Notes: generated from the sequence alone by a model not told the origin. A stretch of DNA of 64,000 nt from Brachybacterium sacelli (GCF_017876545.1 NZ_JAGIOD010000001.1:1178001-1242000), one strand, 5' to 3'. Counted from the first letter of the stretch, positions 1-10,426 are shown. A program made the numbers and translations.

Positions 1-1
1 G

Positions 2-472
2 CTGGCGGATCGTGCCGCCACCGACCCGAGCCTCTTCGTGCACTGGGTGAACCTGATGTCCTCGCATCCGGTGACCACGTGGCGGGCGCACGCGCTGCGT
101 GACCGCTCCAAGCCCGGGGCGCTGTGGATCCGTCCCTCCGGCGCCGTGTTCCGGTCCCCGCTGCCCCCGGGCCACGTGTGGTCCTCGCAGTTCCCGACCC
201 CCGGCGATGCCCGCGCGTTGCTGGAGGCGGCGGACCGCAGTCGCCCCGCCGGCACCAGCAAGCAGTTCGGCCGCTTCCCGGGGGCGGACTACTCCGGGCG
301 TCCGGCCACCCGCGCCGTCCAGCTGGCAGTTCCCCAGCTCTCCGGCCGCACCACGTACGAGATCCCGTCGGGACCGTACCGGGACGACGCCCGTGGTCTG
401 CTCACGGACCCGAGGATGAATCCCTTCGGGCGGCAGGGCCAGGAGCCGCCGCGAGAAGGCCCCGCATCCTGA
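2..472 (+). CDS. 3' end of an unrecognised protein gene (truncated by window edge)
   Basis: The reading frame is already open at the first bases of the window and ends with TGA at 470-472, so only the last ~156 codons are present and the true start lies upstream. The GTG at 38 is inside the frame and there is no reason to prefer it as a start. The visible part is rich in Arg, Pro and Gly and has no membrane segment; it ends in a basic/acidic tail (RQGQEPPREGPAS). I do not recognise the family. Third-position GC is high and even, which supports real coding. Function unknown. Confidence 0.6.
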   Translation: MADRAATDPSLFVHWVNLMSSHPVTTWRAHALRDRSKPGALWIRPSGAVFRSPLPPGHVWSSQFPTPGDARALLEAADRSRPAGTSKQFGRFPGADYSGRPATRAVQLAVPQLSGRTTYEIPSGPYRDDARGLLTDPRMNPFGRQGQEPPREGPAS

Positions 473-525
473 CCCGCTGACCTCCGCGAGGTCCGTGCCC
501 CGGTGTCCCACCGGTCACCCGGGAG

Positions 526-560
526 CCGACAGAAGGGCACCGAGTGCATATCCTGACCGT
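526..560 (+). promoter_or_regulatory. Leaderless promoter of the first MFS gene
   Basis: CCGACA (526-531), a 17-nt spacer, TATCCT (549-554), then six bases to the GTG at 561. This places the likely transcription start on the start codon, so the mRNA should have no leader. Inferred from spacing; no start-site data. Confidence 0.6.
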
Positions 561-1991
561 GTGATCCCCGACCCCAGCGCGCCGCCTCCTGCGGTGCGTC
601 GCAAGCCCTTGCTCGCCGTTCTCCTCGCGCCCCTGTTCATGGCCCTGATCGCCGTGAGCGTCATCAACGTCGCGCTGACCGCGATCGGGGAGAGCCTGGA
701 TGCTGACTCCGGCGGGCTGCAGTGGGTGATCTCCGGGTACGCGCTGGCCTTCGGCATGCTGCTGGTCCCCGCGGGGCGTGCGGGCGACGCCACCGGGCGC
801 CGTCGCATGTTCGTCCTCGGCGTCGGCGTGTTCACCCTGGGCTCGCTGCTCAGCGGTCTCGCCCCCTCGGTGGAGATGCTCAACCTCGCCCGCATCCTGC
901 AGGGCCTCGGCTCCGGTCTGCTGAACCCCCAGACCGTCGCCCTGATCCAGCAGCACTTCCGCGGTCACGACCGTGCCCGCGCCTTCGCCCTGTTGGCCAC
1001 GACGGTCGCCGTCGCGACCGCGATCGGCCCCGTCTTCGGCGGGGCGCTGATCGAGATCCTCGGGCCGGACCAGGGCTGGCGCTGGATGTTCCTGATGAAC
1101 ATCCCGATCGGTGTGATCGCCATCCTCGGCGCGTTCAAGTTCATCCCGGACGACAAGGCCCGCGGCCGGGCCAGACCCGACCTCGACCCGATCGGCACGA
1201 TCCTGCTGTGCCTCGCGATCCTCGGCATCATGCTCCCCTTCCTCGAGCGCGGCACCACCGCGCTGGTGTGGCTGTCCTTCCCCGCCGGCCTCGCCGTGCT
1301 GGGCCTGTGGTGGATGTGGGAGCAGCACTACAAGCGGTCCGGCCGGCCCCCGATGGTGGACACCGCGATCTTCGCCAACAAGGCGTTCCGCAACGGCATC
1401 CTCATCGTCTCGGTGTACTTCCTGGGCGCCACCAGCGTGTGGATCATCGTGCCGCTGTACCTGCAGATGCACCTGCAGCACTCGGCCTTCGAGGCCTCCC
1501 TGATGGGCTTGCCCTCGGCGACCGCGGCGGCGATCTCCTCGCAGATCGCCGGACGCTATGTGCTCACGCTGGGCCGGCGCATGGTGATCATCGGCTTCGC
1601 CGTGGCCTTCTGCGGCCTGGGCAGCACCGCGGTGCTGGCCGGCTTCGTGGAGAACGGCGCGGTCGCGTTCTGGTGGCTGGCCGCGCCGCTGACGCTGATG
1701 GGTCTCAGCCAGGGCATGACCATCTCCCCGAACCAGACCCTCACCCTGAACTCCGTCGATCCCCGCTTCGGCGGCGTCGCCGGCGGCATCCTGCAGCTCG
1801 GCCAGCGCACCGGTGCGGCTGTCGGCACGGCGATGATCCCCGGTATCATCTTCTCCCTCACCGAAGGCGGGCACGCCTGGTTCGAGGCGTTCGTCATCGC
1901 CGTGGCGATCATCATGGCGCTGACCCTCGCGGCGATGGCCGTGAGCTTCGCGGACCGTGCCCGCGAGAGGGCGAATCCGGGGGTGCTGTAG
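561..1991 (+). CDS. MFS drug:H+ antiporter, DHA2 (EmrB/QacA) type
   Basis: A 476-residue membrane protein with many hydrophobic helices. It has the MFS loop 2-3 motif (AGDATGRRRMF, about residue 70) and the antiporter motif C (AIGPVFGG, near residue 160), both typical of the drug-exporting DHA2 branch; the length fits 12-14 helices. The family exports drugs or toxic organic cations against a proton gradient in the cytoplasmic membrane; the substrate cannot be read from sequence. An upstream in-frame GTG at 495 exists, but 561 is preferred because a -10 box sits six bases before it and the extra residues are non-hydrophobic. It converges on another DHA2 gene at 2024, 32 bases away. Confidence 0.88.
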   Translation: MIPDPSAPPPAVRRKPLLAVLLAPLFMALIAVSVINVALTAIGESLDADSGGLQWVISGYALAFGMLLVPAGRAGDATGRRRMFVLGVGVFTLGSLLSGLAPSVEMLNLARILQGLGSGLLNPQTVALIQQHFRGHDRARAFALLATTVAVATAIGPVFGGALIEILGPDQGWRWMFLMNIPIGVIAILGAFKFIPDDKARGRARPDLDPIGTILLCLAILGIMLPFLERGTTALVWLSFPAGLAVLGLWWMWEQHYKRSGRPPMVDTAIFANKAFRNGILIVSVYFLGATSVWIIVPLYLQMHLQHSAFEASLMGLPSATAAAISSQIAGRYVLTLGRRMVIIGFAVAFCGLGSTAVLAGFVENGAVAFWWLAAPLTLMGLSQGMTISPNQTLTLNSVDPRFGGVAGGILQLGQRTGAAVGTAMIPGIIFSLTEGGHAWFEAFVIAVAIIMALTLAAMAVSFADRARERANPGVL

Positions 1992-2023
1992 CCCCGGAGA
2001 GGGGAGAGGGCCCCGACCAGGCC

Positions 2024-3616
2024 TCAGGCCGTGAGGTCGGCGTCCTCGGTCTCGTCGGGCCTGGTCACCGGGGCATCCCCGGCGTCGGCCGGGTTGCGGC
2101 GGAGGAACAGCGCGATCACCACGGTCACCACGCCGAGCGCGGCCGAGATCGTGAACGCCACCGAGGTGCCGTCGGCGATGCCCTCGAGCTCGCTGCCGCC
2201 GCCGGCCGTGGTCAGGCCGGACACGCGCGACATGATCGAGACCAGCAGCGCGGCGCCGGCGGCACCGGCCACCTGCTGCACGGTGCCGACGATCGCCGAG
2301 CCGTGCGGGTACAGCCGCTTGGGCAGCGAACCCATCGCGGTGGTCATCAGCGGCGTGAACACGAAGGCGAGGCCCAGGGACATGACCACGTGGCCGGCGA
2401 CGATCAGCCACGCCTGGTCCGGCACCCGGGACATGATCCCGATGCCGATCACCACGGCGGACAGGCCCGGCACCAGCAGCGGGCGCGGCCCGACCCGGTC
2501 GAACAGACGGCCGACCAGCGGGGCGAGCAGGCCCATGGCGAGACCACCCGGCAGCATCATCAGGCCCACGGAGAGGGTGGACAGCTCCAGCACGCGCTGG
2601 AGGAAGATCGGCAGCAGCACGACGACGCCGAACATCGCCCCCATCATCACCACCATCAGCGCCACCGCGACCGTGAAGTTCCGGGTGGAGAAGGTGCGCA
2701 GGTCGAGCAGGGGACGGTCGGCCTTCTGCAGCGTCAGCTGACGCCGCACGAACAGCGCCAGCGAAACCACGCCGATCACCAGGCACACGATCGCGGCGGT
2801 GGGTGCGGAGCCGGAAGCTGCGTCGGCCGCGCCGGAGCCGCCGTGGCCACCGCCGCCGGAGATGCCGGTCAGGCCGTACACCAGCGTGCCGAAGCCGACG
2901 CCGGAGAGCACCACGGACAGCGGATCGGCGGGCTGGGCGGTCCCTTCGTCGACGTTCTCGATGCGGCGCAGCCCGAAGAGCAGCGCGATCACCGCGATCG
3001 GCAGCACCAGCAGGAACAGGGCGCGCCACGGAGCGAAGGACAGGATCAGCCCGGAGATCGTCGGCCCCAGTGCCGGGGCGACCGAGATGACGATGGAGAT
3101 GTTGCCCATCACCAGACCGTGCCGCGAGGGCGGGACCAGGTTCATGACCGTGGTCATCAGCAGCGGCATCATGATCGCCGTGCCGGAGGCCTGCACGACG
3201 CGCCCCAGCAGCAGCGGCAGGAAGGTGGGGGAGACGGCGCAGATCAGCGTGCCGACGGTGAACGTCGTCATCGCGATCGTGAACACCTGACGGGTGGAGA
3301 ACCGTCCCATCAGATAGCCCGTGGTCGGGATGACCACGGCCATCGTGAGCATGAACCCGGTGGTCAGCCACTGCGCGGTGGTCTCGGACAGATCCAGGTC
3401 GTCCATGATCGGCGGCAGCGCGACCGACAGGATCGTCTCGTTGAGGATCACCACGAACGCGCTGACCAGCAGCAGGATGATGACGCTGCGATCGCGCGGG
3501 GCGACGGCACCGGCAGCATGGGCCGGTGCGTGGGCGCCCTGCGCGTAGGCGGCAGCGTGCGGGGCGGTCTCGGACGGGGTACCGATGTGCTCGGAGTCGG
3601 GGGTGTTGTGGTGCAC
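2024..3616 (-). CDS. MFS drug:H+ antiporter, DHA2 type, second copy
   Basis: A 530-residue multi-helix transporter with motif C (APALGPTISG) and a loop 2-3 motif (GYLMGRFSTRQ). It starts with a ~45-residue hydrophilic, His/Ala-rich cytoplasmic N-terminus before the first helix (SVIILLLVSAF). A Gly/Ser/Ala-rich loop of about 20 residues lies mid-protein between helices. GTG at 3616 is chosen because TACTCT (minus strand, 3628-3623) ends six bases before it; longer in-frame starts upstream have no support. Convergent with the MFS gene at 561-1991; the two are only distantly alike, so this is not a recent duplication. Likely exports small toxic compounds; substrate unknown. Confidence 0.87.
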   Translation of the reverse strand: MHHNTPDSEHIGTPSETAPHAAAYAQGAHAPAHAAGAVAPRDRSVIILLLVSAFVVILNETILSVALPPIMDDLDLSETTAQWLTTGFMLTMAVVIPTTGYLMGRFSTRQVFTIAMTTFTVGTLICAVSPTFLPLLLGRVVQASGTAIMMPLLMTTVMNLVPPSRHGLVMGNISIVISVAPALGPTISGLILSFAPWRALFLLVLPIAVIALLFGLRRIENVDEGTAQPADPLSVVLSGVGFGTLVYGLTGISGGGGHGGSGAADAASGSAPTAAIVCLVIGVVSLALFVRRQLTLQKADRPLLDLRTFSTRNFTVAVALMVVMMGAMFGVVVLLPIFLQRVLELSTLSVGLMMLPGGLAMGLLAPLVGRLFDRVGPRPLLVPGLSAVVIGIGIMSRVPDQAWLIVAGHVVMSLGLAFVFTPLMTTAMGSLPKRLYPHGSAIVGTVQQVAGAAGAALLVSIMSRVSGLTTAGGGSELEGIADGTSVAFTISAALGVVTVVIALFLRRNPADAGDAPVTRPDETEDADLTA

Positions 3617-3822
3617 CGGAGAAGAGTAAACATCGGGGGTGACAGGTGGCCAGAGTTTTCCCGGCCGCCTCACCCGCCGTTCACCGAGGGCGCAGAGCCT
3701 CCGTCCGGCCACCGGCGCGAGGCCACGACTGGAGAGACTGGGCACCCAGGCAACCACTTCGCCCTCGGCCCCACCCCTCCGGATGCAGGCCGGGTCGCGA
3801 GCACGAGACAGGAGAGCTCTCC

Positions 3823-4566
3823 ATGAGCACGGATTTCACGGGTCAGACCGCCGTCATCACCGGTGCGGCCGCCGGGATCGGCCACGCCATCGCCACCCAC
3901 CTCGCCGAGCGGGGCGCCCGTATCGCCGGGGTCGACATCGCCCCGACCCTCGAGGAGGCGCTCGTCGGCCTGCCCGGCGAGGGGCACCTGGCCGTGCGCG
4001 CGAACATCGCCGACGCCGCCGAGGCCTCCGCCGCGGTCTCCCGCGTCGTCGCCGAGCTCGGCACGCCGAGGATCCTCGTCAGCTCCGCCGGCATCGGCCG
4101 CTTCGCCCCCGGGGAGGACGTCCCCGAAGGAGACTGGAACGCGACGCTCGCCGTGAACCTCTCCGGGAGCTTCTTCATGGCCCAGGCCGTCGGCAGGGTC
4201 ATGCTGGAGGCGGGCTACGGGCGGATCGTCAACATCGCCTCCCAGGCGGCGGAGATCGGTCTCCCGGAGCATGCGGCCTACTCCGCCGGCAAGGCCGGGG
4301 TGCTCGGCTTCACGCGCGTGCTCGCCGTCGAGTGGGCGAGCCGCGGTGTCACGATCAACGCCGTCTCCCCGACCATCGTCGACACCGCGCTGGCCCGGGA
4401 GATCTGGGTGGGGGAGAAGGGGGAGAAGGCCCGCCGCGAGATCCCTGCCGGCCGCTTCGCCTCCCCGGACGAGGTCGCCTCTCTCGTCGCCTTCCTCGCG
4501 AGCGAGGAGTCCGCGATGATCACCGGCGAGAACGTCCGGGTCGACGGCGGGCGTTCGGTGATATGA
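3823..4566 (+). CDS. Short-chain dehydrogenase/reductase (SDR), classical type
   Basis: A 247-residue classical SDR. The Rossmann motif TGAAAGIG lies near residues 11-18, the active-site Tyr and Lys are in YSAGK, and the preceding catalytic Ser region reads NIASQ; the C-terminal NAVSPTIVDT and GENVRVDGG segments are typical. The family uses NAD(P)H to reduce or oxidise carbonyls/alcohols in the cytoplasm; the closest general resemblance is to 3-oxoacyl-ACP reductase-like (FabG-like) enzymes, but substrate is not readable. The ATG at 3823 has GGAGAG upstream (3811-3816). It stands alone, with 206 bases to the divergent MFS gene. Confidence 0.87.
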   Translation: MSTDFTGQTAVITGAAAGIGHAIATHLAERGARIAGVDIAPTLEEALVGLPGEGHLAVRANIADAAEASAAVSRVVAELGTPRILVSSAGIGRFAPGEDVPEGDWNATLAVNLSGSFFMAQAVGRVMLEAGYGRIVNIASQAAEIGLPEHAAYSAGKAGVLGFTRVLAVEWASRGVTINAVSPTIVDTALAREIWVGEKGEKARREIPAGRFASPDEVASLVAFLASEESAMITGENVRVDGGRSVI

Positions 4567-5617
<1,051 letters not shown>

Positions 5618-5657
5618 TCCTGCGGCGTCCCACCGGTCGCCTCCGCCTCCTCCTCAC

Positions 5658-5691
5658 CGACGCGTCGGCCCCTGACGGGGTCGGCGCGTCG
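5658..5691 (+). terminator. Hairpin terminator after the Rpf-like gene
   Basis: A 15-bp stem (5658-5672 with 5677-5691, two G-U pairs) closed by a TGAC loop, 40 bases after the stop codon. It lacks a long T run, as is common in GC-rich actinobacteria. Confidence 0.6.
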
Positions 5692-5787
5692 TGCACGTCT
5701 TCTGGCTCATGGTCACCCGTCCTCAGGAGCCCGAGCGCTCCGTGCGGATTGGGCGGTCGTGACGTGGGGCGGGCGTCGGGGCGTCCC

Positions 5788-6327
5788 TCAGCCCCGTGCC
5801 GCCGCCAGCAGGCGGTCGACGATCGGCAGCAGCCCCGCCGCGGTGACCGCCCCCTCGCGCGCTGCCCCGGGGTCGCCGCTGAGTGCGGCGTCGAAGTAGA
5901 GACCGTCCCCGATCAGCAGGATGGCCTGCGCGGTCGCCTCCTCGGCGACCTCGTCGCGGATCAGCTCCAGCCATTGCCTGCGGGCTCGTTCCATCGCCTC
6001 CCGCGCCCCACGATGGGACTCCTGGGCGAGCTGGGCGACCGCCACCAGCGTGCGGTCCAGGTCGCAGTCGGTCCACACCGAGGTGCGGATGTAGTAGCGC
6101 GACGGGCCGTCTTCGGCGGCGCTCATGGCCGCGGCGTCCTCGGCGATCAGCTCGTCGAGCCGCTCGATCAGCCCCTCGGCCAGGGCCTCCTTCGAGGCGA
6201 AGTGGTACAGGAGTCCACCCTTGGAGACGCCGGCTCGCGCGGCGACGGCGCTGAGCGTCGTGGCGCGCTGGCCGTCCGCGAGGAGGATCGCGCGGTAGGC
6301 GTCGAGCAGAGCATCGCGTGCGGACAT
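5788..6327 (-). CDS. TetR/AcrR-family repressor of the divergent MFS pump
   Basis: A 179-residue TetR-type regulator. The N-terminal helix-turn-helix spans about residues 10-55 (TLSAVAARAGVSKGGLLYHF is the classic TetR HTH); the rest is an all-helical ligand domain with a single Cys. Members bind a short palindrome as dimers and release it when a drug binds. ATG at 6327 is chosen because TAAGGT (6340-6335, minus strand) sits seven bases before it; the longer frame to 6360 is unsupported. It is divergent from the MFS gene at 6476, and a perfect palindrome lies between them inside the MFS promoter, so repression of that pump is the clear inference. Confidence 0.9.
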   Translation of the reverse strand: MSARDALLDAYRAILLADGQRATTLSAVAARAGVSKGGLLYHFASKEALAEGLIERLDELIAEDAAAMSAAEDGPSRYYIRTSVWTDCDLDRTLVAVAQLAQESHRGAREAMERARRQWLELIRDEVAEEATAQAILLIGDGLYFDAALSGDPGAAREGAVTAAGLLPIVDRLLAAARG

Positions 6328-6363
6328 GAGACCGACCTTACTGGGGCGGGGCCGCCCCACTGC

Positions 6364-6393
6364 TTGAAGTGTACCGTCTGGACGGTTTAGTTT
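6364..6393 (+). promoter_or_regulatory. MFS promoter with TetR operator inside the spacer
   Basis: TTGAAG (6364-6369), 17-nt spacer, TTAGTT (6387-6392; TAGTTT one base later also fits). The spacer holds the palindrome ACCGTCTGGACGGT (6373-6386), two perfect 6-bp arms around TG. A repressor bound there would cover both promoter boxes. The operator is also about 35-45 bases upstream of the tetR start, so it may control both genes. Confidence 0.75.
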
Positions 6394-6475
6394 GGTCCTG
6401 TCGGTTCGAGAGGCATCTCGTCACCTCCCGCTCCGGCCCCGATCCCCTGATGTCGATCCACACCTGGAGGTGCCC

Positions 6476-7996
6476 GTGCTCCCCGCTCCTGCGACCACTG
6501 CGACCAGCCCCTCCGGCACCCGCTCCCGCTGGTGGGCACTGGCCGTGCTGACGCTCCCGGTGCTGCTCATCGCGATCGACAACACGGTGCTCTCCTTCGC
6601 GCTGCCGGCGATCTCCGAGGCCCTCTCGCCCAGCGGGCAGCAGCTGCTGTGGATCGTCGACATCTACTCGCTGGTCCTGGCCGGTCTGCTGGTGCCCATG
6701 GGCTCGCTGGGCGACCGCCTGGGCCGCCGCCGACTGCTGCTGATCGGCGCCACGGGCTTCGCCGTCGTCTCCGCGCTGGCCGCGTTCTCCCCCGATGCCG
6801 CCACGCTGATCGCGGCCCGCGCCCTGATGGGCTTCTTCGGGGCGATGCTCATGCCGGCCACGCTCTCGCTGATCCGGAACATCTTCACCGATCCCGCGCA
6901 GCGCCGCACCGCCATCGCGATCTGGGCGGCAGCCTTCTCCGGTGGCGCCGCATTGGGCCCGATCGTCGGCGGATTCCTGCTCGAGCACTTCGCCTGGGGT
7001 TCGGTGTTCCTGCTCGCCGTCCCGGTGATGCTGCCGCTGCTGATCCTCGGCCCCGTGCTGATCCCCGAATCGAAGGACCCGGAGCCGGGCCCGGTCGACC
7101 CGATCAGCGTGGTGCTGGTGCTGGCCACGATGGCGCCGCTGGTCTACGCGATCAAGACCCTCACGGACAGCGGCCTCGGCCCTGTCGCCGTGCTCAGTGC
7201 CCTGGTCGCCGCGGTCTCGGGAATCGCCTTCGTGCGTCGGCAGCTCGCCAGAGCGCAGCCGATGCTCGACGTCACCCTGTTCGCCCGACCCGTGTTCACC
7301 GGCGCCGTGCTCGCGAACCTGCTCAGCGTGTTCTCGCTGGTCGGTTTCCTGTACTTCGTCTCCCAGCACCTGCAGCTGGTCAGCGGCCGCTCACCGATGC
7401 AGGCCGGGCTGGTGCTGGTGCCCGGCCTCGTGGTCACGATCATCGCGGGCCTGTTGGTGGTGCGCCTGGTCCGCTACGTCTCGGCGGCCACCCTCGTCAC
7501 CGCAGGGCTGCTGCTGAACGCCCTCGCCTTCACCCTGGTGGCGATCACCGGCACCTGGGGCTCCGACCTCCTGCTGCTGATCGCCTTCGCCCTGCTCGGG
7601 GCCGGGTTGGGGGCGGCCGAGACCCTCAGCAACGACCTCATCCTCGCGGCCGTGCCCGCGAGGAAGGCCGGTGCGGCCTCCGCCATCTCCGAGACCGCCT
7701 ACGAGACCGGCGCCGTGCTCGGCACCGCCGTGCTGGGCAGCCTGCTGAACGTCGCCTACAGCCGTCATGTCCTGCTGCCGGCAGGGCTCACGGACGCCCA
7801 GCGCGCCTCCGCCTCCGAGACCCTCGGCGGTGCCACCGCCGTCGCGCGGGACCTCCCGCCCGCGGGCGCCGAGCAGCTGCTGGGGTCGGCCCGTCATGCC
7901 TTCGACTCCGGCGTGCTGCTGACCAGCGGCATCGGAGCGCTCCTGATGGTGATCGCCGCGGTCATCGCACACCGCACCCTGCGCCGAGGGGTCTGA
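6476..7996 (+). CDS. MFS drug:H+ antiporter, DHA2 type, TetR-controlled
   Basis: A 506-residue membrane protein with about 14 predicted helices. Motif A reads GSLGDRLGRRRLL (about residue 75) and motif C reads GAALGPIVGGFLLE. The first helix carries AIDNTVLSFALP, a signature of the EmrB/QacA/SmvA group. It should pump lipophilic or cationic toxicants out of the cell. The GTG at 6476 has GGAGG at 6466-6470; the frame is open further upstream but that part runs into the promoter. Divergent from its probable repressor (5788-6327). Confidence 0.9.
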   Translation: MLPAPATTATSPSGTRSRWWALAVLTLPVLLIAIDNTVLSFALPAISEALSPSGQQLLWIVDIYSLVLAGLLVPMGSLGDRLGRRRLLLIGATGFAVVSALAAFSPDAATLIAARALMGFFGAMLMPATLSLIRNIFTDPAQRRTAIAIWAAAFSGGAALGPIVGGFLLEHFAWGSVFLLAVPVMLPLLILGPVLIPESKDPEPGPVDPISVVLVLATMAPLVYAIKTLTDSGLGPVAVLSALVAAVSGIAFVRRQLARAQPMLDVTLFARPVFTGAVLANLLSVFSLVGFLYFVSQHLQLVSGRSPMQAGLVLVPGLVVTIIAGLLVVRLVRYVSAATLVTAGLLLNALAFTLVAITGTWGSDLLLLIAFALLGAGLGAAETLSNDLILAAVPARKAGAASAISETAYETGAVLGTAVLGSLLNVAYSRHVLLPAGLTDAQRASASETLGGATAVARDLPPAGAEQLLGSARHAFDSGVLLTSGIGALLMVIAAVIAHRTLRRGV

Positions 7997-8137
7997 GGGC
8001 GGAGCTGTCGATCTCGGTGAACGCCATGGTGGTGTTCACGACTGACGGCGACATCGAGATCGAGTACCAGTGATCCGCTGACCTGCCGGTGCCGAGCTCC
8101 GGCGGGATACCTGCAGGCGCTGTGGGACGCTGGCTCC

Positions 8138-8989
8138 ATGAACCTCCCTGCCGACAGCCATGTGCACAGCGAGTTCTCCTGGGACACGGGCGGCCCCACC
8201 TCCGCCGCCCGCGGCACCATGGAGGCGACCTGCGCCCGCGCCGTCCGCATCGGTCTGCCGGCGCTGTTCTTCACCGAGCACCTCGATCTCGAGGACGCCT
8301 GGTTCAGCGACGCCGAGGACTTCGAGGACCACGAGGCGCATGTGCTGGGTGAGGACGGCATCGTCGACGTGCCGCGCTTCGACGTCGACGGATATCTCGA
8401 GAGCATCGAGCGCTGCCGCGCCGCCTTCCCCGCGCTGCGGATCGGCACCGGACTCGAGTTCGGCCAGCCCCACCTGCGGTTCGAAGCCGCCGCGGGGCAG
8501 TTCGACCTGAGCCGCTTCGACCGCATCAACGGCTCCCTGCACACGCTCGAGTTCGAGGGGACGCGGGCCGAGCCGCCCACCCTGTTCCGCCGCCTGGCGC
8601 CCGAGGAGGTGATCCGCCGGTACCTCGCCGAGATCCCGGCCCTGGTGGCGGGCGATGAGCCCTTCGAGGTCGTCACCCACCTCGACTACGCGGCGCGGTA
8701 CTGGCCGGAGGAGGAAATCGGCCCCTTCGACCCCCGCGCCTTCGAGCGGGAGTTCCGCACCGCGATGCAGGCGATCGCCGAGAGCGGGAGGGCGCTGGAG
8801 ATGAACACCCGCCGCCTGTGGCCCTGGATGCCGCAGTGGTGGGCCGAGGCGGGCGGCCGGGCGATCAGCTTCGGCAGCGACTCGCACGCCCCGAACACCC
8901 TTGCCCACGGGTTCCCCGAGGCGGTGGCGATGGTCGAGGCCTACGGCTTCCGCCCCGGTCGCCGGCCCGAGGACCTCTGGCGGCGCTGA
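8138..8989 (+). CDS. PHP-domain phosphoesterase, histidinol-phosphatase-like
   Basis: A 283-residue protein of the PHP metal-dependent phosphoesterase fold. Metal-binding signatures are DSHVHSEFSW near the N-terminus, FTEHLD (~residue 47), GTGLEFG, NGSLHTLEF, VVTHLDYAARYW and the late GSDSHAP. The layout matches HisK-type histidinol phosphatases (PHP type), which remove phosphate from histidinol phosphate, though no his genes are nearby, so another phosphoester substrate is possible. ATG at 8138 is preceded by GACGCT with a six-base gap, suggesting a leaderless message. A GC-rich 15-codon frame just upstream (8026-8073) is probably not a gene. Confidence 0.82.
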   Translation: MNLPADSHVHSEFSWDTGGPTSAARGTMEATCARAVRIGLPALFFTEHLDLEDAWFSDAEDFEDHEAHVLGEDGIVDVPRFDVDGYLESIERCRAAFPALRIGTGLEFGQPHLRFEAAAGQFDLSRFDRINGSLHTLEFEGTRAEPPTLFRRLAPEEVIRRYLAEIPALVAGDEPFEVVTHLDYAARYWPEEEIGPFDPRAFEREFRTAMQAIAESGRALEMNTRRLWPWMPQWWAEAGGRAISFGSDSHAPNTLAHGFPEAVAMVEAYGFRPGRRPEDLWRR

Positions 8990-9040
8990 GGGGCGCGGCC
9001 GGCCCGGAGGCGGCCGCAGCGGTCGGGACGGGACTGTCGC

Positions 9041-10426
9041 TCAGGTCCCCAGCCGCATCCACGCATCCCCGCGCACGCGCACCCCGAGCGAGACCGCGCG
9101 GGCGATGAGGAAGATCAGGGTGCACGCCACCCACAGTGCGGCCAGCGCCCACGGCCCCGCCCAGCCGGAGTAGTACACGAGCACCGCGAACGGCAGCGTC
9201 ACCAGGGCGTTGATGATCCCGACCTTCGCCAGGTACGGGGCGTCGCCCGCCCCCATCAGCACCCCGTCGAGCACGAACACGTATCCGGCCACGGGCTGGG
9301 CGATCATCAGCACCCACAGCGCGGCCCGCAGGTTCTCCTGCACGGCGACGTCAGGGGTGAACAGGCCCGGGATCACGTAGCTCGCCGCGAGCAGCAGCAC
9401 CCCGGTGACCACGCCGCCGCCCACGCCCCACACCATCAGCCGACGGGTCACGGCGCGCACGGACGCGGCATCGTCCGCCCCCAGGAAGCGGCCGGTCAGG
9501 GCCTGCCCGGCGATCGCCAGCGCATCGAGTGCGAGGGAGAGGAGGGTGAACACGGTCAGGGCGATCTGGTGCGCGGCCAGCTGCACGGCACCGAGCTGGG
9601 TGGCCACGAGCGTCCCGGCCAGCAGCACCACCCGCAGGGACACGGTGCGCACGAACATCGGCACCGACTCGCGGCCCGCGGAGGCCACCTGGCCCGGATG
9701 GGGCCGCAGGGGCACCTGGTGGCGGCGGGCGGCGCGCACCACGATCGCCAGCAGCACGATCGCCATGCCCCACTGGGCGATGCTCGTGCCCAAGGCGCTG
9801 CCGGCGATGCCGAGGTCGAGCCCGAAGATGAGCACCCAGTTCAGCGGGATGTTCACCACGGCCCCCGAGACGGCGACGACCAGGGGCAGCCGAGCGTCCT
9901 GCAGGCCGCGGATCAACCCGGTCGCGGACTGCACCGCGAGCATCGCGGGCACCCCGAGGGCGCTGAGGTGCAGATAGGTGGTGGCCTCGGCGAGCACCTC
10001 GGGGGAGGGGCCGAACAGGGACAGGATCGCGTCGCCGCCGAGCAGCAGGACCACCACGGCGCCGATGCCGATCATCAACGCGAGCCAGCAGGCGTCGACC
10101 CCGCGCGCGATCGCCTCCCGGCGTCGGCCGGCCCCGAAGGCGCGGGCGACCGACGCCGTGGTCGAGTACGCCAGGAAGACCGACAGCCCGATCACGGTGG
10201 TCAGGATCGCGGAGGCCAGGCCGAGGCCGGCCAGGGAGACGGTGCCGACCCGGGCGATGAAGGCCGAGTCCGCCATGAGGAACAGCGGCTCGGCGATCAG
10301 GGCGCCGAGGCTGGGGACCGCCAGGCGCAGGATGTCCCGGTCCACGGTGCGACGGGCCCGCCGGGCGGAGCCGGGCGTGGGGGCATCGGGCGAGTCGGGG
10401 GAGGCGGGCGAGGCGGGGTCGGGCAC
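9041..10426 (-). CDS. MATE-family efflux protein, DinF-like
   Basis: A 461-residue transporter with twelve hydrophobic helices in two similar halves. The start of the first helix (ILRLAVPSLGALIAEPLFLMADSAFIARVG) and the GLIRGLQDARLPL segment are typical of the DinF branch of MATE exporters. MATE proteins use H+ or Na+ gradients to expel cationic drugs. GTG at 10426 is preferred over GTG 10444 because GACAAT (10438-10433, minus) lies six bases before it. Divergent from the RND gene across a repeat-rich gap. Confidence 0.87.
   Translation of the reverse strand: MPDPASPASPDSPDAPTPGSARRARRTVDRDILRLAVPSLGALIAEPLFLMADSAFIARVGTVSLAGLGLASAILTTVIGLSVFLAYSTTASVARAFGAGRRREAIARGVDACWLALMIGIGAVVVLLLGGDAILSLFGPSPEVLAEATTYLHLSALGVPAMLAVQSATGLIRGLQDARLPLVVAVSGAVVNIPLNWVLIFGLDLGIAGSALGTSIAQWGMAIVLLAIVVRAARRHQVPLRPHPGQVASAGRESVPMFVRTVSLRVVLLAGTLVATQLGAVQLAAHQIALTVFTLLSLALDALAIAGQALTGRFLGADDAASVRAVTRRLMVWGVGGGVVTGVLLLAASYVIPGLFTPDVAVQENLRAALWVLMIAQPVAGYVFVLDGVLMGAGDAPYLAKVGIINALVTLPFAVLVYYSGWAGPWALAALWVACTLIFLIARAVSLGVRVRGDAWMRLGT

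Noticed and set aside
402..3826. Very long overlapping frames on both strands across 402-3826, and similar ones at 21064-23994 and 9978-13007
   Set aside because: They are Arg/Gly/His-rich antisense or out-of-frame readings of the real transporter, TPR and RND genes and arise from high GC; only the frames with family motifs are kept.
8026..8073. 15-codon ORF (MVVFTTDGDIEIEYQ) between the MFS and PHP genes
   Set aside because: Good GC3 but too short, with no start signal or match; perhaps the tail of a lost gene.
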